From: JBHIEE01 sp046760445
GTDB taxonomy: Bacteria; Acidobacteriota; Aminicenantia; JdFR-78
Length of the DNA stretch: 64,000 nt
Direction of reading: 5' to 3'
Assembly (NCBI GenBank): GCA_046760445.1
Contig: JBHIEE010000001.1
Location: 27,430-91,429 of the forward strand
Shown here: positions 7,069-15,261 of the stretch, piece after piece
Layout: each line of letters starts with the position of its first letter
Position numbering within the stretch: position 1 is the stretch's first letter
Made by a program: the position numbers and the translations under genes
The notes under the pieces: model-generated
The model's input: only the letters and a program-made list of their open reading frames with translations
Told to the model about the DNA's origin: nothing
The model's database searches: none

Positions 7069-8409
7069 TTATTTTTTCGGTAAGAATTTATTCATAAAAT
7101 AAGTAGTGTATTTTCCTTTCCTGAAATTTGTGTTACTCAGTATATTTAAGTGGAGAGGGATATTCGTCTTTACTCCGACTATAGTTGCCGTTTCCAAAGC
7201 TACTCTCATCTTATTGATTGCTTCTGGCCGTGTAGGAGCGTGAACAATAATTTTAGCTATAAGAGAATCATAGAAAGGAGGAATTTCATACCCACAGTAA
7301 ATGGCTGTGTCAACTCTAACCCCAGGGCCACCAGGGAGAGCTAAAAAATCAACTTTTCCTGGAGAAGGAGCGAAGGTTTCTGGGTCCTCTGCGTTTATTC
7401 GACATTCTATACTATGGCCTTTCATCTCTATATTCTTTTTGATAGAAAATTTTTCTCCAGCAGCCAGTTTAATCTGCTCCTTAAGTAAATCCACTCCAAA
7501 AACCATTTCTGTAATTGGATGCTCAACTTGAATTCGAGTATTAGCTTCCATAAAATAATAATTTTTGTTTTCATCCAATAAAAATTCAAAAGTTCCCAGA
7601 CTTTGATAACCAATAGATTCTGCTGCTTCCTCAACCTCTTTAATCATCTTTTTTCTTAATCGGTCATCTACTACTGGAGAAGGGGTTTCCTCGATGATTT
7701 TTTGATGCTTTCTTTGAATTGAACATTCTCTTTCACCCAGGACAATTACTTTACCAGTGGAGTCTCCAATGATCTGGACTTCAATATGACGAGCTTCTTC
7801 TAAATATTTTTCTAAGTATAAGGAAGAATTCCCAAAAGCAGCATTAGCTTCACTTTGAGCAATCCGGAATGAATCTTCTAATTGTTTGGGGGAATAGACG
7901 ATTCTCATTCCCTTTCCTCCTCCTCCAGCAACTGCCTTAAGCATAACTGGATAGCCAATTTGAGAAATAATTTTTTTGGCTTCTTTTAGATCAGTTACTA
8001 TCTCTTTGCTTCCGGGAATGACAGGAAGCTTGGCTTTCTGCATAGTCTGTCGAGCTTTTTGTTTATCCCCCATTAATCTAATTATTTCTGCAGGAGGCCC
8101 AATAAACTTAATGCCAGATGTTTCACATATTTCTACAAATCGAGGGTTTTCAGCTAAAAAGCCATATCCTGGGTGAATAGCATCTGCCTTCGTGATTTCA
8201 GCCGCACTAATGATAGCAGGAATATTTAGGTAGCTGTCAATCGCTCTGGCTGGTCCAATACATATTTTTTCATCAGCCAGGAGCACAGGTAAGGAATTTT
8301 TATCAGCCTCTGAATAAATGGCAACTGTTTTTAACCCTAATTCCTTGCAGGCCCGAATTATTCGGAGAGCTATTTCTCCTCGGTTAGCAATTAATACTTT
8401 AGAAAGCAT
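7069..8409 (-). CDS. accC: Biotin carboxylase subunit of acetyl-CoA carboxylase
   Basis: A 446-residue biotin carboxylase, which carboxylates carrier-bound biotin with ATP and bicarbonate in the first step of fatty-acid synthesis. Motifs seen are the N-terminal LIANRGEIALRIIRAC, GYGFLAENPRFV near residue 83, the glycine-rich ATP loop KAVAGGGGKGMRIV near 159, and the catalytic-site MEANTRIQVEHPITEMVFG near 287. Length and motif order are normal. It lies 6 bases after accB, as in many bacteria. No carboxyltransferase subunits (accA, accD) or biotin ligase lie in the window. Confidence 0.96.
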   Translation of the reverse strand: MLSKVLIANRGEIALRIIRACKELGLKTVAIYSEADKNSLPVLLADEKICIGPARAIDSYLNIPAIISAAEITKADAIHPGYGFLAENPRFVEICETSGIKFIGPPAEIIRLMGDKQKARQTMQKAKLPVIPGSKEIVTDLKEAKKIISQIGYPVMLKAVAGGGGKGMRIVYSPKQLEDSFRIAQSEANAAFGNSSLYLEKYLEEARHIEVQIIGDSTGKVIVLGERECSIQRKHQKIIEETPSPVVDDRLRKKMIKEVEEAAESIGYQSLGTFEFLLDENKNYYFMEANTRIQVEHPITEMVFGVDLLKEQIKLAAGEKFSIKKNIEMKGHSIECRINAEDPETFAPSPGKVDFLALPGGPGVRVDTAIYCGYEIPPFYDSLIAKIIVHAPTRPEAINKMRVALETATIVGVKTNIPLHLNILSNTNFRKGKYTTYFMNKFLPKK

Positions 8410-8415
8410 TTTGAG

Positions 8416-8874
8416 TTATTTTGAAGGTTGGATAGCAAATAATTTCTGCCCATATTCAACCGGTTGTCCATTTTCAACATAAATCTTCTTAATTACTCCC
8501 TCTACTTCAGATTCAATTTCATTCATTAATTTCATTGCTTCCACAATACATAATACTTGGTTTTTTTCAACTTTATCTCCTTCCTCCACATAAGGCGGTG
8601 AGGAAGGGTCTGGAGATTGGTAAAATGTTCCTACAATGGGAGACTTAACATAATAGATGTTGTTTGAAGTACTTTCTGGGATGGCTTCTTCAGTCTCAGA
8701 AGGAGAGAGTTGAGTTTTTTCTTCTTTTGAAATAATAGTTGAAGGAGAAACAGGAGGATTTTTAGCTATTCTGATTTTAAATCCTTCTATCTCTAATTCA
8801 AACTCAGCTAAGTTTCTTTCATCTATTAAATTGATAATTTTTTCGATTTCTTTAAAATCAATTTTAGCACTCAC
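8416..8874 (-). CDS. accB: Biotin carboxyl carrier protein of acetyl-CoA carboxylase
   Basis: A 152-residue carrier that shuttles carboxybiotin between carboxylase and transferase. An N-terminal helical domain (1-40) and a Pro/Ser/Thr/Glu-rich linker (about 50-75) precede the biotinyl domain (75-150). The biotinylation site is the Lys of EAMKLMNEIE near residue 117, and PIVGTFYQSPDPSSPPYVE is the usual thumb region. The chosen GTG start follows a strong GGAGAGGAG ribosome site. It is the first gene of accB-accC, with a candidate promoter back-to-back with that of ffh. Confidence 0.95.
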   Translation of the reverse strand: MSAKIDFKEIEKIINLIDERNLAEFELEIEGFKIRIAKNPPVSPSTIISKEEKTQLSPSETEEAIPESTSNNIYYVKSPIVGTFYQSPDPSSPPYVEEGDKVEKNQVLCIVEAMKLMNEIESEVEGVIKKIYVENGQPVEYGQKLFAIQPSK

Positions 8875-8934
8875 TTCTCCTCTCCCTTAATTTTTATCTC
8901 CGCCAATTATAAAGCGGATATAAAAAGTATTAAT

Positions 8935-8963
8935 ACCATAATGCTAATAAATTAAAAAGTCAA
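8935..8963 (-). promoter_or_regulatory. Candidate sigma-70 promoter for accB-accC
   Basis: On the minus strand TTGACT (8963-8958), a 17-base spacer and TATGGT (8940-8935) lie about 60 bases before the accB start. Its -35 box forms one arm of the inverted repeat AAGTCAA (8957-8963) / TTGACTT (8971-8977), whose other arm is the -35 box of the ffh promoter. Confidence 0.45.
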
Positions 8964-8970
8964 GTTTAAT

Positions 8971-8999
8971 TTGACTTATCAGGAGAGTTTCTTTAAAAT
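8971..8999 (+). promoter_or_regulatory. Candidate sigma-70 promoter for the ffh-rnhB operon
   Basis: TTGACT (8971-8976), a 17-base spacer and TAAAAT (8994-8999), 47 bases ahead of the ffh ATG. This is one of the best sigma-70 matches in the window, in the expected place. It faces away from the accB promoter, with the two -35 boxes 7 bases apart. Confidence 0.6.
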
Positions 9000-9046
9000 G
9001 GCATTGTTTTTAGTGAGTTTATTATTTTGAATAAAATTGATCAGAA

Positions 9047-10393
9047 ATGTTAGACCATTTATCAAATAGACTTCAAAAAGTATTAAAATTTATCCGGGGA
9101 GAGGGAAAGGTTACAGAGAGTAATATGTCAGAGGCACTCCATCAGATTAAACTTGCTTTGCTTGAAGCAGATGTCAATTATAAAATAGTTAAGGAATTCA
9201 TTGAGAAAGTGAGGATTAAAGCTTTTGGGCAGGAAGTGCTGGATAGTTTGACCCCGGGCCAGCAAGTGGTTAAAATCGTAAAAGATGAATTGACCTCTCT
9301 TTTAGGAAATCAAGCCCAATTATTAAATTTTTCTAAGAAAGGTCCGTCTGTTTTTCTTTTGGTTGGACTTCAAGGGTGTGGAAAAACCACCACCTGTGGC
9401 AAATTAGCTAAATTGGTCTTGAAAATTAATAAAAATCCACTTTTAGCTTCTTTAGATTTAAAAAGATTTGCTGCTCAGGAGCAATTAAAGAAAATTGCTC
9501 AGGCGATTAACATTCCTTTTTATGAAATTAAAAAAGAAGATATAGAAGAGAATAATTCTTTATCGCGAAGGGCGGAAGAAATTTCAAATAAACTTCTAAA
9601 ATATGCTCAGAATATGGGCTTTGACTCATTGATTGTTGACACTGCGGGAAGACTTCATATTGACGAACAGTTAATGGAAGAGTTAGAGATAATTAAGAAA
9701 TCTCTTCAGCCAACTGAAATAATTTATATTGGAGATTCAATGACTGGGCAGGATGCAGTTAAAAGCGCTCAAATTTTCGATCAGAGAATAGAGATTGATT
9801 CTATTATTTTGACCAAATTAGACGGTGATGCTCGAGGTGGGGCAGCGTTGTCTATTGTTTCGATTACTGGTAAACCGATTAAATTCATCGGAGTTGGAGA
9901 AAAATATGACCAATTGGAAATATTTCATCCTGACAGATTGGCTTCACGAATATTAGGTTTAGGCGATGTGCTGAGTTTAATTGAGAAAGCAGAAGAGGTG
10001 GCTGATCTTAAAAGAGCAGAGGAGGTAGCAAAGAAAATACGACGCCAGGAATTTAACTTGGAAGATTTCAGAAAGCAGTTAGCTCAGATAAGAAAAATAG
10101 GTTCGTTTTCTCAAATAATTAAACTTTTACCTTCGGTCGGTCCATTAAAGAATTTGAGCAAAGTCAACATAGAAGATAAAAAGTTAGTGATATATGAGTC
10201 AATTATAAATTCTATGAGTTATCGAGAAAGAGAAAACCCAAAGATAATTAATGGGAGAAGAAAATTAAGAATTGCTAAGGGAAGTGGAAGGTCAGTTCAG
10301 GAAGTAAATCAACTTTTAAAACAGTATTTTCAGATGAAAAAGATGATAAAAGAACCGATATTTCGAAAAATGATAAATTCCCTTAATCAGTAA
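9047..10393 (+). CDS. ffh: Signal recognition particle protein Ffh
   Basis: The 54-kDa SRP GTPase, which binds signal sequences and 4.5S RNA and targets ribosomes to the membrane through FtsY. The NG domain spans residues 1-295, with G1 GLQGCGKTTTCGKLA near 106, DTAGRLHID near 198 and TKLDGDARGG near 258. The M domain (about 320-448) contains the helix-rich signal and RNA-binding region with SGRSVQEVNQLLKQYFQMKKM. Length of 448 residues is normal. It is the first gene of the run to rnhB, a widely conserved order in bacteria. Confidence 0.97.
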   Translation: MLDHLSNRLQKVLKFIRGEGKVTESNMSEALHQIKLALLEADVNYKIVKEFIEKVRIKAFGQEVLDSLTPGQQVVKIVKDELTSLLGNQAQLLNFSKKGPSVFLLVGLQGCGKTTTCGKLAKLVLKINKNPLLASLDLKRFAAQEQLKKIAQAINIPFYEIKKEDIEENNSLSRRAEEISNKLLKYAQNMGFDSLIVDTAGRLHIDEQLMEELEIIKKSLQPTEIIYIGDSMTGQDAVKSAQIFDQRIEIDSIILTKLDGDARGGAALSIVSITGKPIKFIGVGEKYDQLEIFHPDRLASRILGLGDVLSLIEKAEEVADLKRAEEVAKKIRRQEFNLEDFRKQLAQIRKIGSFSQIIKLLPSVGPLKNLSKVNIEDKKLVIYESIINSMSYRERENPKIINGRRKLRIAKGSGRSVQEVNQLLKQYFQMKKMIKEPIFRKMINSLNQ

Positions 10394-10453
10394 AAGATAT
10401 TGACTTAAATCATTCTTTTAGGTAAGATAAGACAGTCTAAGGAGTTAAAACAG

Positions 10454-10717
10454 ATGTTAAGAGTTAGGTTGATGAGAATGGGAGTGAAAAAGAAACCTTT
10501 TTATAGAATTGTTGTGGTTGACTCGAGAAGACCAAGAAAAAGTAAATACAAGGACATTATCGGCTATTATAATCCCATGAAAGAACCAGCAGAAATAAAA
10601 ATTGATCGAGAAAAAGTTAACCTTTGGGTGAGCCGAGGGGCTCAACCTTCCGAAACAGTCAAATCTCTTTTGACTAAAGTTAAAGAGTCAAAGGAAGCAT
10701 CAATTAAAAACGCTTAA
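10454..10717 (+). CDS. rpsP: 30S ribosomal protein S16
   Basis: Small-subunit assembly protein of 87 residues. It starts [20 protein letters not shown], the typical S16 opening, and continues with [21 protein letters not shown] and the [19 protein letters not shown] block. A GGAG ribosome site lies 10 bases before the ATG. It sits between ffh and the KH-domain gene, as in many bacteria. Confidence 0.97.
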   Translation: MLRVRLMRMGVKKKPFYRIVVVDSRRPRKSKYKDIIGYYNPMKEPAEIKIDREKVNLWVSRGAQPSETVKSLLTKVKESKEASIKNA

Positions 10718-10728
10718 AGGAGGTTACA

Positions 10729-10965
10729 GTGAAAGAACTCGTGGAAATGATTGCCAAATCGTTAGTTGACAATCCAGATAAGGTTAATGTTTCCCAATTA
10801 GAAGGGGAACAGACAACCATTCTGGAGCTGAAGGTTGCTCCTGAAGATTTAGGCAAGGTAATTGGCAAACAAGGAAGGACAGCTAGGGCTATCCGAGTTA
10901 TTCTTGGAGCAGCTGGGATGAAGATGAAGAGGAGATTCAATCTGGAGATAATTGAAAAAGTTTAA
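10729..10965 (+). CDS. khpA: KH-domain RNA-binding protein KhpA
   Basis: A 78-residue KH-domain RNA-binding protein of the KhpA/YlqC family, encoded between rpsP and rimM as in Firmicutes and many other phyla. The RNA-binding GxxG loop is [10 protein letters not shown] near residue 46. A strong AAAGGAGG site before the GTG at 10729 fixes the start. In characterised bacteria KhpA pairs with KhpB (Jag) and affects cell-wall growth and small-RNA binding. Confidence 0.93.
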   Translation: MKELVEMIAKSLVDNPDKVNVSQLEGEQTTILELKVAPEDLGKVIGKQGRTARAIRVILGAAGMKMKRRFNLEIIEKV

Positions 10966-10967
10966 TT

Positions 10968-11477
10968 TTGATTACAATTGGACAAATTGTTAGCCTGCAG
11001 GGAAACAAAGGTGAAGTTAAAGTAAGAGTTTACAGCGAAGAAACACAGAATCTTACAAGGTTCAAAACAGTTCAGTTAGAAAGTAGGGGAAAAGAAGAAA
11101 CAAAAGAGATTGAGGGTATCCGCCCCGGTAGGAATTGTATAATAGTTAAGTTCAAGGGGGTGGATACAAGGGACCAGGCTTACGAATTAATAGGTTCTCA
11201 GATAAAAAGAGGAGAGGAACATTTCCATCCTTTAGAAAAGAATACATATTATATTTTTCAACTTATTAGTTGTTCTGTCTGGGACAAAAAGGATAGTTAT
11301 GTAGGAAAAGTAAAGGATGTCCTTTCAATAGGTGAGAATGAGCTGTTGGTGATTGAAGGAGAGAAAGAGGAAATCCTTATCCCTTTTGTTAAATCTATTT
11401 GTTTAGAAGTTATTCTTAAAGAGAAAAAAATAATTATTGACCCACCGGATGGGCTTTTAAATTTAAATGAGATTTGA
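10968..11477 (+). CDS. rimM: Ribosome maturation factor RimM
   Basis: A 169-residue 30S maturation factor that binds S19 and assists 16S rRNA processing. The N-terminal RimM barrel (ITIGQIVSLQGNKGEVKVRVYSE) is followed by a PRC-barrel domain (about 95-165) with DVLSIGENELLVIEG and ILIPFVKSICLEV. Translation likely starts at TTG 10968, two bases after the khpA stop, so it is probably coupled to khpA. Its end overlaps the trmD start by 11 bases. Confidence 0.93.
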   Translation: MITIGQIVSLQGNKGEVKVRVYSEETQNLTRFKTVQLESRGKEETKEIEGIRPGRNCIIVKFKGVDTRDQAYELIGSQIKRGEEHFHPLEKNTYYIFQLISCSVWDKKDSYVGKVKDVLSIGENELLVIEGEKEEILIPFVKSICLEVILKEKKIIIDPPDGLLNLNEI

Positions 11478-12240
11478 TATAATAACTTTACTTCCGAAGA
11501 TATTTGAAAGTAGTTTCAGTTGCGGAGTAATCAAAAAAGGGATAGATAAAGGAATAATTGAAATCAGAATTCACAACTTGCGAGATTTTGCCAAGGATAA
11601 GCACCATCAAGTTGATGATCGACCATTTGGAGGAGGAGAAGGAATGATTCTTAAGCCAGAGCCATTATTTATTGCTGTAGAAAACATTAGAGAAGATAAT
11701 AATACTCCAGTGATTTTTCTTTCGCCTCAAGGTAAAAAATTTAATCATCATATGGCTCAGGAATTGTCGTACTTTTCTCAGCTTATTCTTATCTGTGGAA
11801 GGTATGAAGGAATTGACGAGAGAGTAATAGAGCATTTAATTACTGATGAAATATCAATTGGAGATTATATTTTAAGTGGAGGAGAACCAGCTGTTCTTGT
11901 CTTGATTGATGCTATTTCAAGATTAATTCCTGGAGTTGTTGGAAAACAGAAGTCAGTTAAAACTGATTCCTTTTCTGATGGTCTCCTTGATTATTCTCAT
12001 TATACTCGTCCGAGAGAATTTCGAGGAATGAAAGTTCCTCAAATATTGTTTTCAGGTAATCATCAGAAAATTGCTCTCTGGAGGAAGAGAAAATCGTTGG
12101 AGAAAACTTTACTCAAAAGACCCGATTTACTCGAAAAAAGAAAGTTGACTTTAGAAGAAAAAAGATTACTTAATCAAATAAAAAAAGAAAGTGATAGAAA
12201 TAAGAGAAAGGGGAAAAATGAGCTTAGTCAGTTTGGTTGA
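11467..12240 (+). CDS. trmD: tRNA (guanine-37-N1)-methyltransferase TrmD
   Basis: A SPOUT-family methyltransferase that places m1G at position 37 of tRNAs and so prevents +1 frameshifting. The trefoil-knot SAM site is visible in [28 protein letters not shown] and [12 protein letters not shown]. The N-terminal block [20 protein letters not shown] is typical, and [12 protein letters not shown] near residue 51 is the conserved loop. At 257 residues it is of normal length. It overlaps rimM upstream and rplS downstream, implying tight translational coupling. Confidence 0.97.
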   Translation: MRFDIITLLPKIFESSFSCGVIKKGIDKGIIEIRIHNLRDFAKDKHHQVDDRPFGGGEGMILKPEPLFIAVENIREDNNTPVIFLSPQGKKFNHHMAQELSYFSQLILICGRYEGIDERVIEHLITDEISIGDYILSGGEPAVLVLIDAISRLIPGVVGKQKSVKTDSFSDGLLDYSHYTRPREFRGMKVPQILFSGNHQKIALWRKRKSLEKTLLKRPDLLEKRKLTLEEKRLLNQIKKESDRNKRKGKNELSQFG

Positions 12241-12559
12241 GGACTCTCAATTAAGAAATAATTTACCTGCATTTGGAGTTGGTGACACAGTTAAATTGCA
12301 TATTAAAGTAAAAGAAGGAGATAAAGAAAGAATTCAGGTATTCAAAGGAGTAGTCATTGCTAAAAGAGGCTCAAAAACAAGGGCGACTTTCACTGTGCGG
12401 AAAATTTCTTTTGGAGTGGGAATAGAACGGATATTTCCTCTTCATTCAAAAATTATTGAAAAAATAGAAATAATTAGAAAATCTAAAGTCAGAAGGGCTA
12501 AATTATATTATCTTAGAGAATTAAAAGGTAAAGCAGCCCGGCTTAAGGAAAAGAAATAA
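12218..12559 (+). CDS. rplS: 50S ribosomal protein L19
   Basis: Large-subunit protein of 113 residues from the ATG at 12218. I prefer this start over an in-frame GTG at 12191 because a GGGG ribosome site precedes the ATG and L19 proteins usually begin a few residues before the [20 protein letters not shown] block. Further conserved parts are [34 protein letters not shown] and the basic C-terminal tail. Its first 23 bases overlap the end of trmD. Confidence 0.96.
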   Translation: MSLVSLVEDSQLRNNLPAFGVGDTVKLHIKVKEGDKERIQVFKGVVIAKRGSKTRATFTVRKISFGVGIERIFPLHSKIIEKIEIIRKSKVRRAKLYYLRELKGKAARLKEKK

Positions 12560-12562
12560 AAA

Positions 12563-13171
12563 TTGTTAGCTCATTTTGAAATTGAATATGAATTAATAAA
12601 ATTAGGTTATCGAAAGATAACCGGATTAGATGAAGTGGGGAGAGGAGCACTTTTTGGTCCAGTAGTCGCAGCAGCTGTTATTTTAAATCCCAAAAAATTA
12701 ATAGAAGGAGTGAAAGATTCAAAATCGATTTCCCCCAAAAAAAGAAAAGAATTAGCCGAGATTATTTTTGGTCAAGCGATGGCTGTGGGTATTGGTTTGT
12801 CTTCAAATTTTGAAATAGATGAATACAATATTTATCGGGCAACAATGAAAGCTATGATAAGAGCAATAGACAATTTAAATCTTGAACCAGATTTTCTATT
12901 AATTGATGGTTATCCTATTAAAAATATTCCTTATCCTCAAATGAATATAATTGGCGGAGATGAAAAAAGCATGTCAGTTGCTGCTGCTTCTATTGTGGCT
13001 AAAGTAATCAGAGACGAAATGATGAATATTTATAATCAGGTTATTCCAGGATATTTACTTGACAAGAACAAAGGATATGGTACAAAAGAACATTTCCTTG
13101 CCTTACAGAAAAAGGGGCCCTCCTTTTTTCACCGTTTTTCATTTAATTTAAAAACCAATGGCAATAGATAG
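12563..13171 (+). CDS. rnhB: Ribonuclease HII
   Basis: A 202-residue RNase HII, which cuts RNA strands of RNA/DNA hybrids and single ribonucleotides in DNA. Catalytic acidic residues sit in GLDEVGRGALFGPVV (Asp-Glu, near residue 21), LIDGYPIKN (Asp, near 113) and the GGDEKSMSVAAASIVAKVIRDE block. The likely start is TTG 12563, three bases after the rplS stop, preceded by AAGGAAAAG. The end overlaps the next gene (TPR protein) by 14 bases. Confidence 0.95.
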   Translation: MLAHFEIEYELIKLGYRKITGLDEVGRGALFGPVVAAAVILNPKKLIEGVKDSKSISPKKRKELAEIIFGQAMAVGIGLSSNFEIDEYNIYRATMKAMIRAIDNLNLEPDFLLIDGYPIKNIPYPQMNIIGGDEKSMSVAAASIVAKVIRDEMMNIYNQVIPGYLLDKNKGYGTKEHFLALQKKGPSFFHRFSFNLKTNGNR

Positions 13172-15203
13172 AAATAAAATATTTAAGACTGCGGAAAAAT
13201 ACATTAAAAGCGGCAAGATGAAAGCTGCCATTGATGAATATTATAAGTTACTTGAGGAAAATCCGGAAGATTGGTCAATTATAAATACTATCGGTGATTT
13301 ATATGTCAGACTGGGGAAAAAAGATGAAGCAATAAAAGAATTTACCAAAATAGCTGATTACTATTATAACGAGGGATTTTATCCTAAAGCAATTGCTATT
13401 TTAAAAAAAATTTACCGATTAGATTCCACCAGAGGGGATATAATCTTAAAGTTAGCTGAATGCTATTCTTTGCAAGGTTTACCAGCTGAAGCTCGGTCAT
13501 TATACTTTGATTTAGCAGAGAGTTATGTAGCCCAGAAAAAACTAAAAGAAGCAATTGAAATTTATGAAAAAATAGCTGATTTGGATAAGAGCAATTTGAA
13601 ATTAAGACAAACTTTAGCCATGCTTTACCAGAAGGAAAAGATGAATGACAAGGCCTTGGAAGAATTTAACTGGGTAGCTGAATCTTATTTAAACTCGGGG
13701 AAATTAAAAGAAGCAGAAGAAGTACTAAACCAGGCAAAAGAAATTAAATCTAATCATCTTCGAACGATAAATAATTTATTAACTATTTATAAAAAAACTG
13801 GAGAAAGCCGCAAAGCTCTTCCCTTGGTAAAAGAAGCTTTAAGTCTGGACAAGGATAATATACATTTACTAAAATTAGTAGGAAGTTTATATTACCAAGA
13901 AGGAAAATTCTCAGAAGCAGAAGAACTATTTAACAAAATATTAGAAAAAAATCCTACAGAACCAGATGTGATCATTAAATTGGGCAAGCTCTACATAAGC
14001 CGGCGGGAAACGGATAAAGCTTATGAATTGTATGAACCTTTAGTCAACAGATTAATTAATCACGGTAAAGAAGATAAAGCTGTTTCTCTTTTAGGGTTAA
14101 TAATCTCTTCTGAGAAAGCTCATCTTCCCTCGCTCGAAAAACTTGCTGAGATCTATCAAATGAAAGGTCAAACAGAGGATTTGTTTATAATTTATCAGGC
14201 TCTATTTGAAGAGTATAAGAAGCGGGAAATGAAAGATAAGCTTTCCTTTTTGATAAATGAGATCGCTAAATTGGAGCCAAGAGATATGGAATTATTGGAG
14301 AAGTATCCAGCCTTTAAAGAAGAGGTAGAGAAAGTTATAGATTTAGGAGAAAGAGAAATAGTGGTTGAAACAAAGGAATTTGAAATTCTACCAGAAGAGA
14401 AGGTTGATTTGGATGAAAAATTGAAAGAAATAGATTTTTATATTGATCAAGGTTTTTATAAAAATGCTCGGGATTTATTAGATGCTCTTAAGCAACATTT
14501 TCCGGAAGAAACTAAAATAGAACAGAGGTATTTATATTTATCTGAGTTTGAAGAAGAAAGAGAGGTTAAACCTGTTCAAGAAAAGAAAGAGGAAACCTTA
14601 GACGAAATGACGATTGAGGATATATTTAGAGGAATTGATATTTTTCCAACGGAAGAGAAAAAAGAAGAAAAGATTAAATTTTATGAGTTAACAGAAAAAG
14701 CTAAAACAGAAATAAAAGATATTGAGGATCTGATAAAAAAAGAAAGAGACTATCGAGCCGTTTCTTTTGATCGCAAAATAGAAGATATATTAAAACAATT
14801 TAAAGAAGGAATAGAAAAAGAAGTACCAAAGGAAGATTATGAAACAAGGTATAATTTAGGTATTGCTTACAAGGAATTAGGCCTATTAGAGGAAGCAATA
14901 AGAGAATTCGAATTAGCTGCTAGAGACCCTCAGAGAACTCTGGAATGTAGCATTCTTATTGCTGAATGCTTTAAAGAAAAAGGGATGATTAAAGAAGCAA
15001 TTACTTGGTTACAAAAAGCAATGGAAGGGTTAACTGAACGAGATGAAGAATGGCTAAGTTTAAAATACGATCTAGCTCTTCTTTACCAACAAACAGAAGA
15101 CTTAAAAAAAGCTTTGACTCTCTTTAAAGAAATATCCTCTCAAAATAATATGTATCGTGATGTCTTAGAAAAAATAAAGCAGATAGAAGGGAGTATCAGT
15201 TAA
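13158..15203 (+). CDS. Large tetratricopeptide-repeat protein
   Basis: A 681-residue soluble protein made mostly of TPR units. Residues 10-380 contain about ten repeats (for example WSIINTIGDLYVRLGKKDEA and NLKLRQTLAMLYQKEKMNDK). An acidic, probably disordered linker (about 390-560) and a second TPR block (570-680, YNLGIAYKELGLLEEAIREF) follow. There is no signal peptide or catalytic motif. The two-block layout suggests a protein-protein scaffold. It overlaps rnhB by 14 bases and precedes the giant sigma-54 activator after a 58-base repeat-derived gap, so a functional link to that regulator is plausible but unproven. Confidence 0.85.
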   Translation: MAIDRNKIFKTAEKYIKSGKMKAAIDEYYKLLEENPEDWSIINTIGDLYVRLGKKDEAIKEFTKIADYYYNEGFYPKAIAILKKIYRLDSTRGDIILKLAECYSLQGLPAEARSLYFDLAESYVAQKKLKEAIEIYEKIADLDKSNLKLRQTLAMLYQKEKMNDKALEEFNWVAESYLNSGKLKEAEEVLNQAKEIKSNHLRTINNLLTIYKKTGESRKALPLVKEALSLDKDNIHLLKLVGSLYYQEGKFSEAEELFNKILEKNPTEPDVIIKLGKLYISRRETDKAYELYEPLVNRLINHGKEDKAVSLLGLIISSEKAHLPSLEKLAEIYQMKGQTEDLFIIYQALFEEYKKREMKDKLSFLINEIAKLEPRDMELLEKYPAFKEEVEKVIDLGEREIVVETKEFEILPEEKVDLDEKLKEIDFYIDQGFYKNARDLLDALKQHFPEETKIEQRYLYLSEFEEEREVKPVQEKKEETLDEMTIEDIFRGIDIFPTEEKKEEKIKFYELTEKAKTEIKDIEDLIKKERDYRAVSFDRKIEDILKQFKEGIEKEVPKEDYETRYNLGIAYKELGLLEEAIREFELAARDPQRTLECSILIAECFKEKGMIKEAITWLQKAMEGLTERDEEWLSLKYDLALLYQQTEDLKKALTLFKEISSQNNMYRDVLEKIKQIEGSIS

Positions 15204-15260
15204 GTTTAAGGTATTTGTTTGGTATTTGGGATTTTGCCGAACGAAGTGAGGCATATTTAA
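15204..15260. repeat. Short repeat-family module between TPR gene and sigma-54 activator
   Basis: Contains TTTGGGATTTTGCCG, an A or C, then ACGAAGTGAGG and an ATAT word, nearly the same as the block at about 47813-47841. It fills the gap right up to the GTG start of the activator, where no ribosome binding site is visible. Confidence 0.6.
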
Positions 15261-15261
15261 G

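Noticed and set aside
12191..12217. GTG at 12191 as the rplS start
   Set aside because: The ATG at 12218 has a GGGG ribosome site and gives the normal L19 length; the earlier codons are inside trmD.
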